From an uncultured Muribaculaceae bacterium (GTDB taxonomy: Bacteria > Bacteroidota > Bacteroidia > Bacteroidales > Muribaculaceae): a stretch of DNA of 64,000 nt. The DNA lies in the NCBI GenBank assembly GCA_910579185.1, contig CAJTTG010000009.1, forward strand, positions 5,945 to 69,944. Reading direction: 5' to 3'. Shown piece by piece: positions 46,449-55,210 of this stretch. Under the pieces are notes generated by a model. That model worked only from the letters and a program-made list of their open reading frames with translations, had not been told where the DNA came from and searched no databases. The stretch's first letter is position 1. Every line of letters begins with the position of its first letter. The position numbers and the translations under genes are program-made.

Positions 46449-46611
46449 GGTATTCCAAATTTATACACTTGCATGGCAAAATTATAAATTTGATCCCGAA
46501 AAACCGCATTTCCCGGCAAGCATTTTCGGGAGATTCCGCCAACGTGCAATGAATTCAGGTGAATTATCGTTATCTTTACACCGTGAATACAGAAGAAAAC
46601 AAAACGAGGAT

Positions 46612-47175
46612 ATGAAACAGGACAATGGAGCGGCGCTGGTGGAGCGCTTCGAAGAGCAAGTGGGCGAGGATCTGATGGGATTCCTCCGGAAAAAAGGAGC
46701 GGTCGACGAGGTGACGCCGCAATGTCCCGACGTGGAGGAACGCTGGGGCATGATAGCGCGTGCCTATCTGCCCGACGGCGCCCGGGAATTCCAGAACTAT
46801 CCTACGGCCTCGCTCGGCTGGATGATGTTCATCGGTATGGCGATGGCTTTCTACTGGGATCAGGACTGGGAGAACCACGCCGACCGGCAGGATATCTATG
46901 AGTCACTGCGCGATCTTCGCGGTTTCGACAATCTGGACGAGGCCATAACAGAATCAGTGCTGGGCTATGAGGGCGAGGCCGCAGCAGCCGTGATTGACCT
47001 TGTGGCCGACTGCGCAGCCAGAGCCTATTCACTGCTGCGCCATCAGCAGGTGGAACCGGGCACACAGGAGGCGTTCGGTTGCTACATCGCCGCCCTGCAT
47101 CAGCTCTATCTTGCCGGCATGGCCATGCAGCTCAATGCCCTCGGCTACCACATGACTCCCCTCAACCTCAACTGA
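46612..47175 (+). CDS. Conserved protein of unknown function
   Basis: 188 residues from ATG 46612; the frame extends to 46426 but that part covers the divergent YitT start and a TATCTTTA box. Contains YPTASLGWMMFIGMAMAFYWDQDWENH and LRDLRGFDNLDEAITESVLGYEG, segments that I recall from unnamed Bacteroidales proteins; a mildly hydrophobic centre but no clear TM helix. No function can be given. It meets the TPR gene tail-to-tail, overlapping 8 bp. Confidence 0.75.
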   Translation: MKQDNGAALVERFEEQVGEDLMGFLRKKGAVDEVTPQCPDVEERWGMIARAYLPDGAREFQNYPTASLGWMMFIGMAMAFYWDQDWENHADRQDIYESLRDLRGFDNLDEAITESVLGYEGEAAAAVIDLVADCAARAYSLLRHQQVEPGTQEAFGCYIAALHQLYLAGMAMQLNALGYHMTPLNLN

Positions 47176-48400
47176 CCTCCTTATCCGCACCGGAATCTTT
47201 TTCCCCGGCCAACAGTCCGGCCTGGATTTTAAACGATTCTATCAGATCAATAGGACGGTAGGAATTGAAGATCTGTATAGGATCGACCGAGCGACCATCA
47301 CCAAGTCGATACGGCGCATTATTAAACCAGTCAATAAAAGCCTCAAGATCGGCCCGGTGGGACGCGTACCACGTTTCAAATTCATCGGGATAGCAAGGCA
47401 TGAACAGGAAATAGTTGTAGGCATCCCAATGTCCGGCTTCAATGACCTTTTTCTGGAACTCAAGCAAATACATCGAGTTGCCATAGATATTGTCGGTTAC
47501 CGAAAAATAGCTCTCAACCGCGCCCCTGCGTATATCAATCAACTGCGGAATATCGAAAACCAAGGGGATTTTCCCGGCCAACAGCTTCATAAGTGGTTTC
47601 GACATGGCTCCTTCATAGATCCCGGGGAACGCAAGATAGACCTTCCCCGACTCCTTGTCGATAGTGATCCCCCTGTCAGGCACAAGCTTCACAGACAATT
47701 TAGTGCTATCGCCCAAGTTGATCGTTATGCTACGCTTCAGACAATCAATCATCATAGCTGCCATATCCTCATGTCGAGACTCGTTCGACGGAGCCAGCAA
47801 TATAGCCGATTCGGCATAGACCAGCCCCCACACCTTGCCATTATCTGAAGAAAGATATAGTCTGGCGGCACGATAATAGTTAGACGCGAAATCGGGCTGC
47901 GCCACAATGCCTTTGTTATAATATTCCAAAGCTTTCTGATAATCACTGTCCATTAAGCTTAGATTTCCCAGTTCAAGATATAGTGCCCCACTTGCAGGAA
48001 AACGCTTAAGGCCTTCAAGATAAACTTTCGCCGCTTCCTTCCTATTGCCCGACAAATCGTAAGAATTACCGATAAGCTGATAAGTGCGCTCATTGGAGAA
48101 CTTATGCTTCAACAAGAACTTCCTCTTCTTTATTATTTCATCGTAGCGCCCGAGCTGATAAAGATTGTATAGACGCTCATACTGCACGATATAGTTATCC
48201 GGATATTTCTTTGCAAGACAATCGAAATCCGAAACGACAACCTCAGACAGCCCATCGTCAACCGCTTGCACAGCTTTACCAAGAAGCGCCTTATCTTCCG
48301 GACTCAAGTCATTGAAATCATCCTGTGCCATAGACTGTCCCCTTCCGAACAATCCACACAACACCAACAAAATTACAGAGATCCACTGTTTCATAATCAT
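47168..48400 (-). CDS. Secreted TPR-repeat protein
   Basis: 410 residues. Signal peptide about residues 1-25 (MKQWISVILLVLCGLFGRGQSMA; first Met 48400 or 48394), four or so tetratricopeptide units in 30-190 (NYIVQYERLYNLYQLGRYDEII, NSYDLSGNRKEAAKVYLEGLKRFP, YLELGNLSLMDSDYQKALEYYNKG), then a non-TPR C-terminal domain with FNNAPYRLGDGRSVDP. Probably a periplasmic protein-interaction factor. The next gene upstream is 6 bp away and forms a two-gene operon. Confidence 0.8.
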   Translation of the reverse strand: MIMKQWISVILLVLCGLFGRGQSMAQDDFNDLSPEDKALLGKAVQAVDDGLSEVVVSDFDCLAKKYPDNYIVQYERLYNLYQLGRYDEIIKKRKFLLKHKFSNERTYQLIGNSYDLSGNRKEAAKVYLEGLKRFPASGALYLELGNLSLMDSDYQKALEYYNKGIVAQPDFASNYYRAARLYLSSDNGKVWGLVYAESAILLAPSNESRHEDMAAMMIDCLKRSITINLGDSTKLSVKLVPDRGITIDKESGKVYLAFPGIYEGAMSKPLMKLLAGKIPLVFDIPQLIDIRRGAVESYFSVTDNIYGNSMYLLEFQKKVIEAGHWDAYNYFLFMPCYPDEFETWYASHRADLEAFIDWFNNAPYRLGDGRSVDPIQIFNSYRPIDLIESFKIQAGLLAGEKDSGADKEVS

Positions 48401-48406
48401 CAGTAT

Positions 48407-49015
48407 TTAATGCTTAAAGTCATAATTACCGGGAGGAGCCACATATCCTTCCTGCACAAACTCTCCGGGCGAAATCTTTCCCGTCAAAGCTCCGCGATCC
48501 TTAAGTAGGCTATAGCATTCATTGGCATTATCCGGACGTTTTACCCGACCATAGGTCGAACGGTACGATTGTGTTGACTTCGAGATTTCCCAATCCACAA
48601 GCTGTCCAATGCTTATAGCATAAGCCGTATAATGCCCCTCATCAGGCACGAACATCAGATATAGAGCTTCCCGACAATATTGTGGTTCCGGGAAACGCCA
48701 TATGTAAACACGCACACCCTCATCAGATATCACCGTCACCTCAATCTCATCAGTCTCAAATGGAGATCGAAAGCCAGTCGATTCAGCCACTACTGTGTTG
48801 AGAAGAAACGGATCAGCCAACCATGCTGAATCCCGAAGCTCTATCTCCGGAGCCAAAACCGACAGATATTGATGTTGCAGATAATACGGCGAAGCTATAG
48901 GTTTATCACTTTCACTTGTAGCCGACAATGTTTCCGAAAAAGGACATGCATATATTCTCAGAGGCAGCACAATGCCTCCCAACAATATTACAAAAGCAGT
49001 GATCAGTTGTTTCAT
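48407..49015 (-). CDS. Secreted protein of unknown function
   Basis: 202 residues with a signal peptide (MKQLITAFVILLGGIVLPLRIYACP). The mature part is beta-rich and acidic with no family I recognise (VTVISDEGVRVYIWRFPEPQYCREALYLMFVPDEGHYTAYAI). Precedes the TPR gene with 6 bp between them. Divergent from the kinase gene at 49115. Confidence 0.7.
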   Translation of the reverse strand: MKQLITAFVILLGGIVLPLRIYACPFSETLSATSESDKPIASPYYLQHQYLSVLAPEIELRDSAWLADPFLLNTVVAESTGFRSPFETDEIEVTVISDEGVRVYIWRFPEPQYCREALYLMFVPDEGHYTAYAISIGQLVDWEISKSTQSYRSTYGRVKRPDNANECYSLLKDRGALTGKISPGEFVQEGYVAPPGNYDFKH

Positions 49016-49037
49016 GGCACAATAGTTAGTTTGATGA

Positions 49038-49045
49038 CAAATATA
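49038..49045 (-). promoter_or_regulatory. Candidate -7 box of the secreted-protein/TPR operon
   Basis: Minus-strand TATATTTG, 22 bases upstream of the ATG at 49015. Confidence 0.5.
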
Positions 49046-49102
49046 CGCAAAACATTTATAACTAAGTGTCTATTTAAAATTATTTTATTTCACAGTTATC
49101 GC

Positions 49103-49110
49103 TAACTTTG
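49103..49110 (+). promoter_or_regulatory. -7 box immediately before the kinase GTG; leaderless candidate
   Basis: TAACTTTG, four bases before GTG 49115. Transcription from here would begin at the start codon. Confidence 0.55.
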
Positions 49111-49114
49111 CAGG

Positions 49115-50320
49115 GTGAACGACGATAATTTCATAGTATCAGGGTTCGACGACAGGAACGAGACGGCATCAATGTCTGTTGATTTTGCTTTGGCCAAGCC
49201 TTTGGATAGAAGCGGATCGACGTGTGATGCATACGAGTGTACCGTACAACGCCGACGGGTGTTCGTAAAGCGGTTGAAAGCCGAGTATCGCGACAATCCG
49301 CTATATCGTGCTGCGTTCGACAAGGAGTATGACCTCGGTGTGTCGCTGAGCCATCCATCGCTGCCTCGCTATATCGGATTTGGCGGTGACTACATCGTCA
49401 TGGATTTCATAGAGGGGGATACGCTTGCCGACCTGATGAAGCGTGATGATCCCCGGCTCAGAAACCGCAAGTTTGTCCGACGGCTGTTGATTGAATTGGT
49501 TGATGTTGTGGAATATCTTCACCGCCGCAACATAGTCCACTGCGACATAAAGGCCGACAATGTTATTGTCTCGCCCTACGATGACCGCCCCGTCTCGCTG
49601 ATTGACCTTGACAAGGCGTATACCTCATGGCTTGATACGACTCACGGCAACACGGAGAAGTATGGCTGCGCAGGGTGTGCAGATGGAGCGATTGACTTCC
49701 GTGGCATCGGTAAGATAGCCGCGCGGCTGGGGCAGGGCAAGGTTGCTCGCGCTTGCAAAAAAGATAATGTCTCAGCTCCCGGGCTCCGACAATTGCTCAG
49801 AATCAGAAAGAGAATCAACGGTGTCTGGCTTTTTCTGATAGGAATTGCAGTTGCCGCTTGTGGGGTTGCGTTGCTTTCATATCCCAAAGAAGAGAAAACG
49901 GCTCTGAAACCGATTGGCATACCTGTTGATACCATACCGCTCCAAGATACCGCGGCCACATCCGAATTAAGGTCTACGGCTCCTGATCTGCAAACCAAAC
50001 CAACTATCGATCCAAACTGGATATCCAGTCTGATTGCCCGAAAACGCCAGGAAATAAATGGATATAGAGCGACACTCTGGGCGATCCTTGATTGCGATAC
50101 AATCCCCATCGGCAGTAAGCGCGACGCCATATATGATTACAACTTGGCTTACGGCTTGGCTTATACTGGAATAATCTATTCTGCAGTTACACATTATCAT
50201 AATATATCTGAAATCGATGTGCAGATGGCAGTCAGAACCCATCAAGAGTGGATTGATCTGGAGAAAAGCGAAGAAGATGTTCGAAGCCGAATAAACCGTT
50301 GGAGTGATTCTATCCGATGA
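49115..50320 (+). CDS. Eukaryote-like protein kinase with TM helix and external domain
   Basis: 401 residues from GTG 49115 (an ATG at 49172 is a possible later start). The N-lobe has VFVKRLKAEY (ATP Lys), hinge IVMDFIEGDTL; the catalytic loop is HRRNIVHCDIKADN (H142, D144) and the Mg site SLIDLDKAY (D164/D166), so it should be active, but the C-lobe is cut to about 50 residues after DxD (IDFRGIGKIAARLGQG). A single TM helix follows (about 237-257, GVWLFLIGIAVAACGVALL), then about 140 extracytoplasmic residues with TPDLQ/PTIDP-rich linker. Its last five codons lie in a 20-bp repeat that recurs at 51657. Confidence 0.75.
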   Translation: MNDDNFIVSGFDDRNETASMSVDFALAKPLDRSGSTCDAYECTVQRRRVFVKRLKAEYRDNPLYRAAFDKEYDLGVSLSHPSLPRYIGFGGDYIVMDFIEGDTLADLMKRDDPRLRNRKFVRRLLIELVDVVEYLHRRNIVHCDIKADNVIVSPYDDRPVSLIDLDKAYTSWLDTTHGNTEKYGCAGCADGAIDFRGIGKIAARLGQGKVARACKKDNVSAPGLRQLLRIRKRINGVWLFLIGIAVAACGVALLSYPKEEKTALKPIGIPVDTIPLQDTAATSELRSTAPDLQTKPTIDPNWISSLIARKRQEINGYRATLWAILDCDTIPIGSKRDAIYDYNLAYGLAYTGIIYSAVTHYHNISEIDVQMAVRTHQEWIDLEKSEEDVRSRINRWSDSIR

Positions 50321-50326
50321 TCTCCA
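50307..50326. repeat. 20-bp direct repeat, left copy (3' end of kinase gene)
   Basis: ATTCTATCCGATGATCTCCA; identical to 51657-51676. It contains the kinase stop TGA (50318-50320). The two copies flank the DUF4143 ATPase gene exactly. Confidence 0.85.
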
Positions 50327-50335
50327 ATCCGGTTC

Positions 50336-51553
50336 TCAGAAACTGGTTTTCAGGAAGTCACGAAGATGGATGTGATGAATTCCTGGATATTCTTTCAGCG
50401 ACCCTGTTATATCTTCCATTGTCACTACATATTTCGGATAATTATCTTTGATTGCTTCAAGATTTCCAAACTCCCGTTTTATTGTTTCTTTACCCGACAA
50501 CTTATATGCGACTTGAATATATATGGTCTGCTCTCCTTTTTTTGCCACGAAGTCAATTTCACCGGAAGGAAGCACTCCCACGTAAACGTCAAAGCCAAGG
50601 ACTAAAAGATGATTCCTGACAATATTTTCAATTACTAATTCTATGCTTCCGAACACGTTGGGTATCTCATTAACTATGCAGTTACGTAGGCCGATGTCAC
50701 TGAAATAGTATTTGCTTATGAGATCGAAAATGCGTTTGCCATGGATATCATATCTAACTGTCTCATCTGCTATAAATGCGTTACAGATAGCCTTGATATA
50801 TCTGGATGTAAGATCGTTGGTCACTTTGCCTCCTTGCGACTTCAGATATTTGACAATACTGTTTACCGATACCAACCGGCCAACATTGTCAGCGACAAAT
50901 TGCAAAAGATTCTCAAGAAACGCGATATTGCGAATCTGTTCACGCGCAACAATATCTTTTAGAACGATCGTATTATATACCCCTTGCAGATAAGCTTTGA
51001 TTTCCGGTATCTCGTCGAATTTATAATTGGCCAAACCCGGCATACCCCCAAACTGTATGAACTTAATCAATGACTCATGACTGTCATCGAGGTCATGAAA
51101 CTCGAGGAATTCATCATAGTCAAGAGCTCTAACAGGAACCTCAATGTAGCGACCTGAAAACTTGGTGGCGATTTCCGCAGAAAACATATACGCATTGCTC
51201 CCGGTAACGATAATTTGACATCGGTTCTCAGCATAGAGACCGCGAAGTGCCGTTTCAAAATCTGATATATCCTGAACCTCATCAATCAAAAGATAGTTTT
51301 CTTCTCCCAAGGGTAGCTTTTCAACCGCAAAAGAATATAGATCTTCAGCTGTTTTTAGGAAACTGAAATCATTGAAATCCTTGTCTATGAATAGTATATT
51401 GGCATTCGGTCTGTGTTGCACCAGCCAATCGGATGTAGCCTTAAGCAAAAAACTCTTCCCCACACGGCGTTGACCAACTAAAATAAGCATCATGCCGCGG
51501 TTGAGCTGTCGTGTTATACGGCTAAGATATATCGGTCGCTCTATGATCTTCAT
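50336..51553 (-). CDS. AAA_14/DUF4143 ATPase
   Basis: 405 residues from ATG 51553 (MKIIERPIYLSRITRQLNRGMMLILVGQRRVGKSFLL). Walker A GQRRVGKS, Walker B NYLLIDEVQDI, sensor ITGSNAYM, then a C-terminal DUF4143 domain (YFSDIGLRNCI... LVLGFDVYVGVLPSGEIDFVAKKGEQTIYIQVAYKL) with a GEIDFV...IYIQV pattern like PD-(D/E)XK folds. Role unknown; these genes are often mobile. Sits between the two copies of a 20-bp direct repeat, and looks AT-richer than its neighbours, which fits horizontal acquisition. Confidence 0.85.
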   Translation of the reverse strand: MKIIERPIYLSRITRQLNRGMMLILVGQRRVGKSFLLKATSDWLVQHRPNANILFIDKDFNDFSFLKTAEDLYSFAVEKLPLGEENYLLIDEVQDISDFETALRGLYAENRCQIIVTGSNAYMFSAEIATKFSGRYIEVPVRALDYDEFLEFHDLDDSHESLIKFIQFGGMPGLANYKFDEIPEIKAYLQGVYNTIVLKDIVAREQIRNIAFLENLLQFVADNVGRLVSVNSIVKYLKSQGGKVTNDLTSRYIKAICNAFIADETVRYDIHGKRIFDLISKYYFSDIGLRNCIVNEIPNVFGSIELVIENIVRNHLLVLGFDVYVGVLPSGEIDFVAKKGEQTIYIQVAYKLSGKETIKREFGNLEAIKDNYPKYVVTMEDITGSLKEYPGIHHIHLRDFLKTSF

Positions 51554-51656
51554 AATACATACGTGTTTTGGCTCAAAGTTACAGCCTATACCATGAAAAA
51601 ACAAGCATTCAGTACAAAAACTTCATTGTATACCCTAAACTTTCCACACATAACGC

Positions 51657-51676
51657 ATTCTATCCGATGATCTCCA
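51657..51676. repeat. 20-bp direct repeat, right copy (3' end of the HTH-like gene)
   Basis: Identical to 50307-50326. On the minus strand it supplies the last residues (EIIG) and stop of the downstream HTH-like gene, whose stop is at 51660-51662. Confidence 0.85.
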
Positions 51677-52214
51677 CGCTTGTCAATCCGCCCTGCTTGG
51701 CCGCCTGATATGAGCCGAGATGCTTTTTGTCGCGCTCAACATCGCTTATTAGGAGTTCAAACCCGACGTAGAAGCCGGCGATGGTTAGAATGTCGCCTTT
51801 AAGCAGTTTGCTACCGCGCGACTCGTTGACGAGATAACGGTTTTCTTTGATATAACTTAGAGTCAACAGTCTGTTGGGGTGATAGGTAACCTGAATTTGC
51901 TCGCCCGGGAGAAGATCGGCAGAGTCAATGCTCTCAACGGCACGGAAATCAGATATTTCTGCATCCTCCCCCAAGTCCTTTGCCAACAGATTATAATCGG
52001 GATAGCCGAGATACTGAGCGATAATGTCGAGCGACGACGGGCGCGGACATGCCGGCCCGTTGACAAAGCCGAGCATGCGTTTCAAGGTTGTCGTACCTAA
52101 TGTCTGCCCCGTGGCCTCCTGAATAGCCATTGCAAGGGCCTCGCACTGCTGGGGGTACTGAATGGGAGAATTGAACCGCTCCCGTATCATCTGTCTGATC
52201 TTTTCACTAACCAT
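51660..52214 (-). CDS. Putative HTH regulator-like protein
   Basis: 184 residues from ATG 52214 (MVSEKIRQMIRERFNSPIQYPQQC); an upstream ATG at 52232 lies in the -7 box. Residues 20-75 (LAMAIQEATGQTLGTTTLKRMLGFV, SSLDIIAQYLGYPDYNLLAKDL) read as a helix-turn-helix of XRE/LacI-like style, and the C-terminal half is a beta-rich ligand domain. Probably a DNA-binding regulator; targets unknown. In the ancestor its 3' end overlapped that of the kinase gene. Confidence 0.65.
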   Translation of the reverse strand: MVSEKIRQMIRERFNSPIQYPQQCEALAMAIQEATGQTLGTTTLKRMLGFVNGPACPRPSSLDIIAQYLGYPDYNLLAKDLGEDAEISDFRAVESIDSADLLPGEQIQVTYHPNRLLTLSYIKENRYLVNESRGSKLLKGDILTIAGFYVGFELLISDVERDKKHLGSYQAAKQGGLTSVEIIG

Positions 52215-52229
52215 TTTTGTGTTTTTACG

Positions 52230-52237
52230 CAAAAGTA
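52230..52237 (-). promoter_or_regulatory. Candidate -7 box of the HTH-like gene
   Basis: Minus-strand TACTTTTG, 15 bases upstream of the ATG at 52214. Confidence 0.5.
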
Positions 52238-52294
52238 GTTTTTTTACGTTGGATTGCCATGCTATTTAGCGTTCATAGCGTTCACACAATGTCA

Positions 52295-53041
52295 TCAAAT
52301 ATTCTTAAAACCATTACAACTTGGATATTCCGAACAACCCCAGAACTCTCTTCCTTGACCTTGACCCTTCTTTTGCATGCGTTTTATCATCGGCTTCCCA
52401 CATTTAGGACAAGCAGGTGCGCCCATCTCTTTCGCTTGCTGGCGTTTTGCATCAATGCGTTCCGAGGTCATATTCTCCGTAAAACCACCATGTTGACGAA
52501 ATAGCTTAAGTTGACTCTGCAACTGCGACTCCAGCATACGGTTAACCCTCGCACAAAGAACCAGTAATGCATTAGCAACCATCGTTGGAGAATCGCTCTC
52601 AATCCATGGAGCGAATTTAGTTTTCTGCTTGAGAATATGCTTCGCAGCATCATGAAAAAGGCTGTTGGAATACTGAGGTTTATCCAACCTCATCGTCCAT
52701 ATCGCCTCTCTATTGGGATCACCTATAGCCCAGACATCGGCATTGCAACGTAAAAGATAATGGAAGAAATCGCCTTGCAATTCATCAAGACTGGCACGGG
52801 CAACATCAAGCAGCCGCATCTCCGTCTCGATTGAAGTTGAATATCGGGATGTCCCCTCAGCGATATTGGCAGTGCAACAACGGGCAGCCAACACCATCTG
52901 GTCATATAGTCTCCGGCACGGATCTATCTTATAATCGACAAAACGATCGCAGAAACTCACGGTACCAAGCTGGATTATGTTGGACATAATCCAGGAGTCA
53001 AGCCAAAAATACGATTGTGAAAATTTGATTTCAACACCCAT
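52295..53041 (-). CDS. Four-helix-bundle suffix protein with topoisomerase-type zinc finger
   Basis: 248 residues from ATG 53041 (MGVEIKFSQSYFWLDSWIM). The first 200 residues are helical, with LYDQMVLAARCCTANIAEGTSRYSTSIETEMRLLDVARASLDELQGDFFHYL recalling the four-helix-bundle (23S rRNA intervening-sequence-type) family; a C4 zinc finger of topoisomerase type closes it (CPKCGKPM...FWGCSEYPSCNGF). Such family members are named four helix bundle suffix proteins; function unknown, possibly RNA or DNA binding. Divergent from the first non-coding element. Confidence 0.75.
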   Translation of the reverse strand: MGVEIKFSQSYFWLDSWIMSNIIQLGTVSFCDRFVDYKIDPCRRLYDQMVLAARCCTANIAEGTSRYSTSIETEMRLLDVARASLDELQGDFFHYLLRCNADVWAIGDPNREAIWTMRLDKPQYSNSLFHDAAKHILKQKTKFAPWIESDSPTMVANALLVLCARVNRMLESQLQSQLKLFRQHGGFTENMTSERIDAKRQQAKEMGAPACPKCGKPMIKRMQKKGQGQGREFWGCSEYPSCNGFKNI

Positions 53042-53113
53042 AGGATACTTTTTTCCAAATATAGTGGATTTATCCGGATTAAACGCGATAAATCCCGATA
53101 AATCCCGTTGATT

Positions 53114-53520
53114 CAAAGCCCGACTGAATGAACGGAGTGAACGGCGGAAAACTTGGCTGTGTCGCAGCAAAGCCCAATCTTTGCATCAGCAACGCAGAGG
53201 CTCGCTTCAAAAAAAATCCGGGGATTTGTTTCATCATCAGAAAATTAATCCTTATTTTTGCGATGCTGAGAGGATTGTCCCCTCAGCGCGACATTTTGAA
53301 AAAGCGTTTACTCGACGCTTCTATTCTGACCACTTGGAACTTCGCAACTTCCCAAAAAGTCTTTGTCAGAATTGGAGCAACGGTAGATGCCACATGGATA
53401 TGTACCAGTAGATTACATATTGCGTGGGCCTCTGCGTTGTTTCATTTCCAACAAAGACAGGCAATGCGAAGGCCTCAAGTGGTGGAAATGGACAACGGAC
53501 AAGGAACCACGCTTTTTTTG
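53114..53520 (+). ncRNA. Putative structured RNA element, copy 1
   Basis: No protein-coding frame is credible. Two -7-like boxes lie inside: AATCTTTG (53176-53183, preceded by TTGG about 19 nt upstream) and TATTTTTG (53253-53260). Pairings: P1 CAACGCAGAGGC 53190-53201 with GCCTCTGCGTTG 53428-53439; AAATC-CGGG-GATTT; GCTGAG..CTCAGC 53265-53287; AAGCGT/ACGCTT 53302-53320; ATTCTGAC 53323-53330 with GTCAGAAT 53365-53372; ATATGTA 53398-53404 with TACATAT 53414-53420; CATTTCCA 53443-53450 with TGGAAATG 53483-53490; then GTGG/CCAC and a T-run at 53513-53519. Nearly the same element recurs at 55316-55772. It precedes the WG-repeat lipoprotein gene, 66 nt before its ATG. Known Bacteroidales RNAs do not match from memory. 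Confidence 0.7.
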
Positions 53521-53585
53521 TGCAAAAACAATCGGCTTATTAACACAATCTACAACAACCAATTACTTATCCAAATTCAAAATTT

Positions 53586-55169
53586 ATGTTGAAAAAACTT
53601 TTTTTAGGAATCGTGGCGGCAGCTCTGGTCACCGGCTGCGGAAGCAAATCGTCTACAGACGCGGATTACATCAGCGTCAAGGTTGACAACTCAAACATGT
53701 GGAGCCTTTTGGATGTCAACAATGGAGAGATGGTTTTCACAGACGAATTCTTCGCCCCGGCGACCAATGTTGTAAACAAGGCTTTCTTTGTTCAGAACGA
53801 CGAAGGCACTTTCGACCTCTACACCACTGAAAACACAAAAAACAAGCTCAACCGCGACAGCTACACCTTTGTGACCAATTTCAGCCCCGACGGGTTTGCC
53901 ATTGTGCGCGTCAAGACAGAACCCTGGCAAATCGTCGACACTAAAGGACAGGTCGTGGCCACCCTCGACAAGAAACTTGGTGTGGCAAGTGGCTTCGGCC
54001 CCGATGGCCTCGCGCTGATCGTCAACACTGAGAAAAAATTCGGTTATGTCAATACCCAGGGGCAGATCGTCATCAAACCGCGCTACGTCAACGCCGCTCC
54101 GTTCTCCGATGGGATCGCCATCGTGATCACCCGGCAAGAAGATGGCAAGAACTTCTTTGAAGCCATCGATAAAACGGGAGCAACCCTTTTCAAAGGCAAC
54201 TCCGGCAAGTATAGCGACCTGACCGCTTTTGAAAACGGATACTGCTTTGCCGTTGAGGGCGACCACATTGTTCTGCTCGACAAAACAGGTAAGAAAGTGA
54301 CTTCCGTCAACGAAGGCACCAGCCTCAGAAACCTGTCGGTCAAAAACGACAAATTCATCTACTACGACAAGGAATTCTACGGCGTGAAGGATATGACCGG
54401 CAAAATAGTGATCCGTGCAAAATATCCCAGCCTCAAATTCTTGAGCGATGGCAACCTGCTGGCAGTCAATTCCAACGGCCGTACCGGTGTTGTCGACACC
54501 AACGATGAGATTGTAATCCCCTTCGAGTACGACAATCTGGAATATCTCGCTCCCAACCGATATCTGACTACATCCGGCAGCGTGATTATCCTCATCAATA
54601 AAGAAGGTAAAGAGGTATGCGATCAGGCCTTCGCACAAGTTGTCAACCGCTCCGAGTCAGCCAATCTAGCAGCTCTCGTGGCCGTGCTCTCTTCTGCCAA
54701 CAATCAGGTATCAACCACCGAAGTTCCCGATACCAATGCTTTTGATTTCAGCAATCTCGATTCAATGATCTCCGATCTGCTCAGCAGTGAGATCGAGACA
54801 GAAGAAACCACCGTGGAAGATACCGATGCCGATCTTTCGGATTTCAGTTCTTCAGAATCCAACGTCCTCAACCTCACAGGCACATTCGGCAAATATCCCG
54901 TAACTGTAAACCTACGCATAAAAGGTAACGATGTCACCGGCAGCTACTATTACACCAAGAGCGGATCCGGCTCCCCCATCACCCTTGAGGGATTCATGAT
55001 CGACCCCGTGACCATGACAGTCAACGAAATGGTGGGCGGTCAGCCGACAGGAAGCTGGAACCTCTCCCTCCTTTATCAAGCCGACAATCAAATCTCAGCC
55101 GATGGCAAGATGATCAACGCCAAAGGCAAAGAATTCGAAATACAGCTCAGCGGAACAAGAAGTAACTGA
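53586..55169 (+). CDS. WG-repeat lipoprotein
   Basis: 527 residues. Signal peptide with lipobox MLKKLFLGIVAAALVTGCGS (Cys about 18). About residues 90-340 carry WG-type repeats (EPWQIVDTKGQVVATLDKK, FGYVNTQGQIVIKPRY, TGVVDTNDEIVIPFEYDNL) that form a beta-propeller-like exposed surface. A Ser/Glu/Asp-rich linker (SNLDSMISDLLSSEIETEET) leads to a C-terminal beta domain (LTGTFGKYPVTVNLRIKG). Probably surface or periplasmic; ligand unknown. Lies between the two copies of the RNA element. Confidence 0.85.
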   Translation: MLKKLFLGIVAAALVTGCGSKSSTDADYISVKVDNSNMWSLLDVNNGEMVFTDEFFAPATNVVNKAFFVQNDEGTFDLYTTENTKNKLNRDSYTFVTNFSPDGFAIVRVKTEPWQIVDTKGQVVATLDKKLGVASGFGPDGLALIVNTEKKFGYVNTQGQIVIKPRYVNAAPFSDGIAIVITRQEDGKNFFEAIDKTGATLFKGNSGKYSDLTAFENGYCFAVEGDHIVLLDKTGKKVTSVNEGTSLRNLSVKNDKFIYYDKEFYGVKDMTGKIVIRAKYPSLKFLSDGNLLAVNSNGRTGVVDTNDEIVIPFEYDNLEYLAPNRYLTTSGSVIILINKEGKEVCDQAFAQVVNRSESANLAALVAVLSSANNQVSTTEVPDTNAFDFSNLDSMISDLLSSEIETEETTVEDTDADLSDFSSSESNVLNLTGTFGKYPVTVNLRIKGNDVTGSYYYTKSGSGSPITLEGFMIDPVTMTVNEMVGGQPTGSWNLSLLYQADNQISADGKMINAKGKEFEIQLSGTRSN

Positions 55170-55210
55170 TCCCTCTCCCCCAACCACGGCCTATCGGCCG
55201 CGGATCCACT

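Noticed and set aside
53128..53592. Apparent 154-residue protein in RNA copy 1
   Set aside because: No homologous frame is kept in copy 2, no start signal, and the structural pairing explains conservation better.
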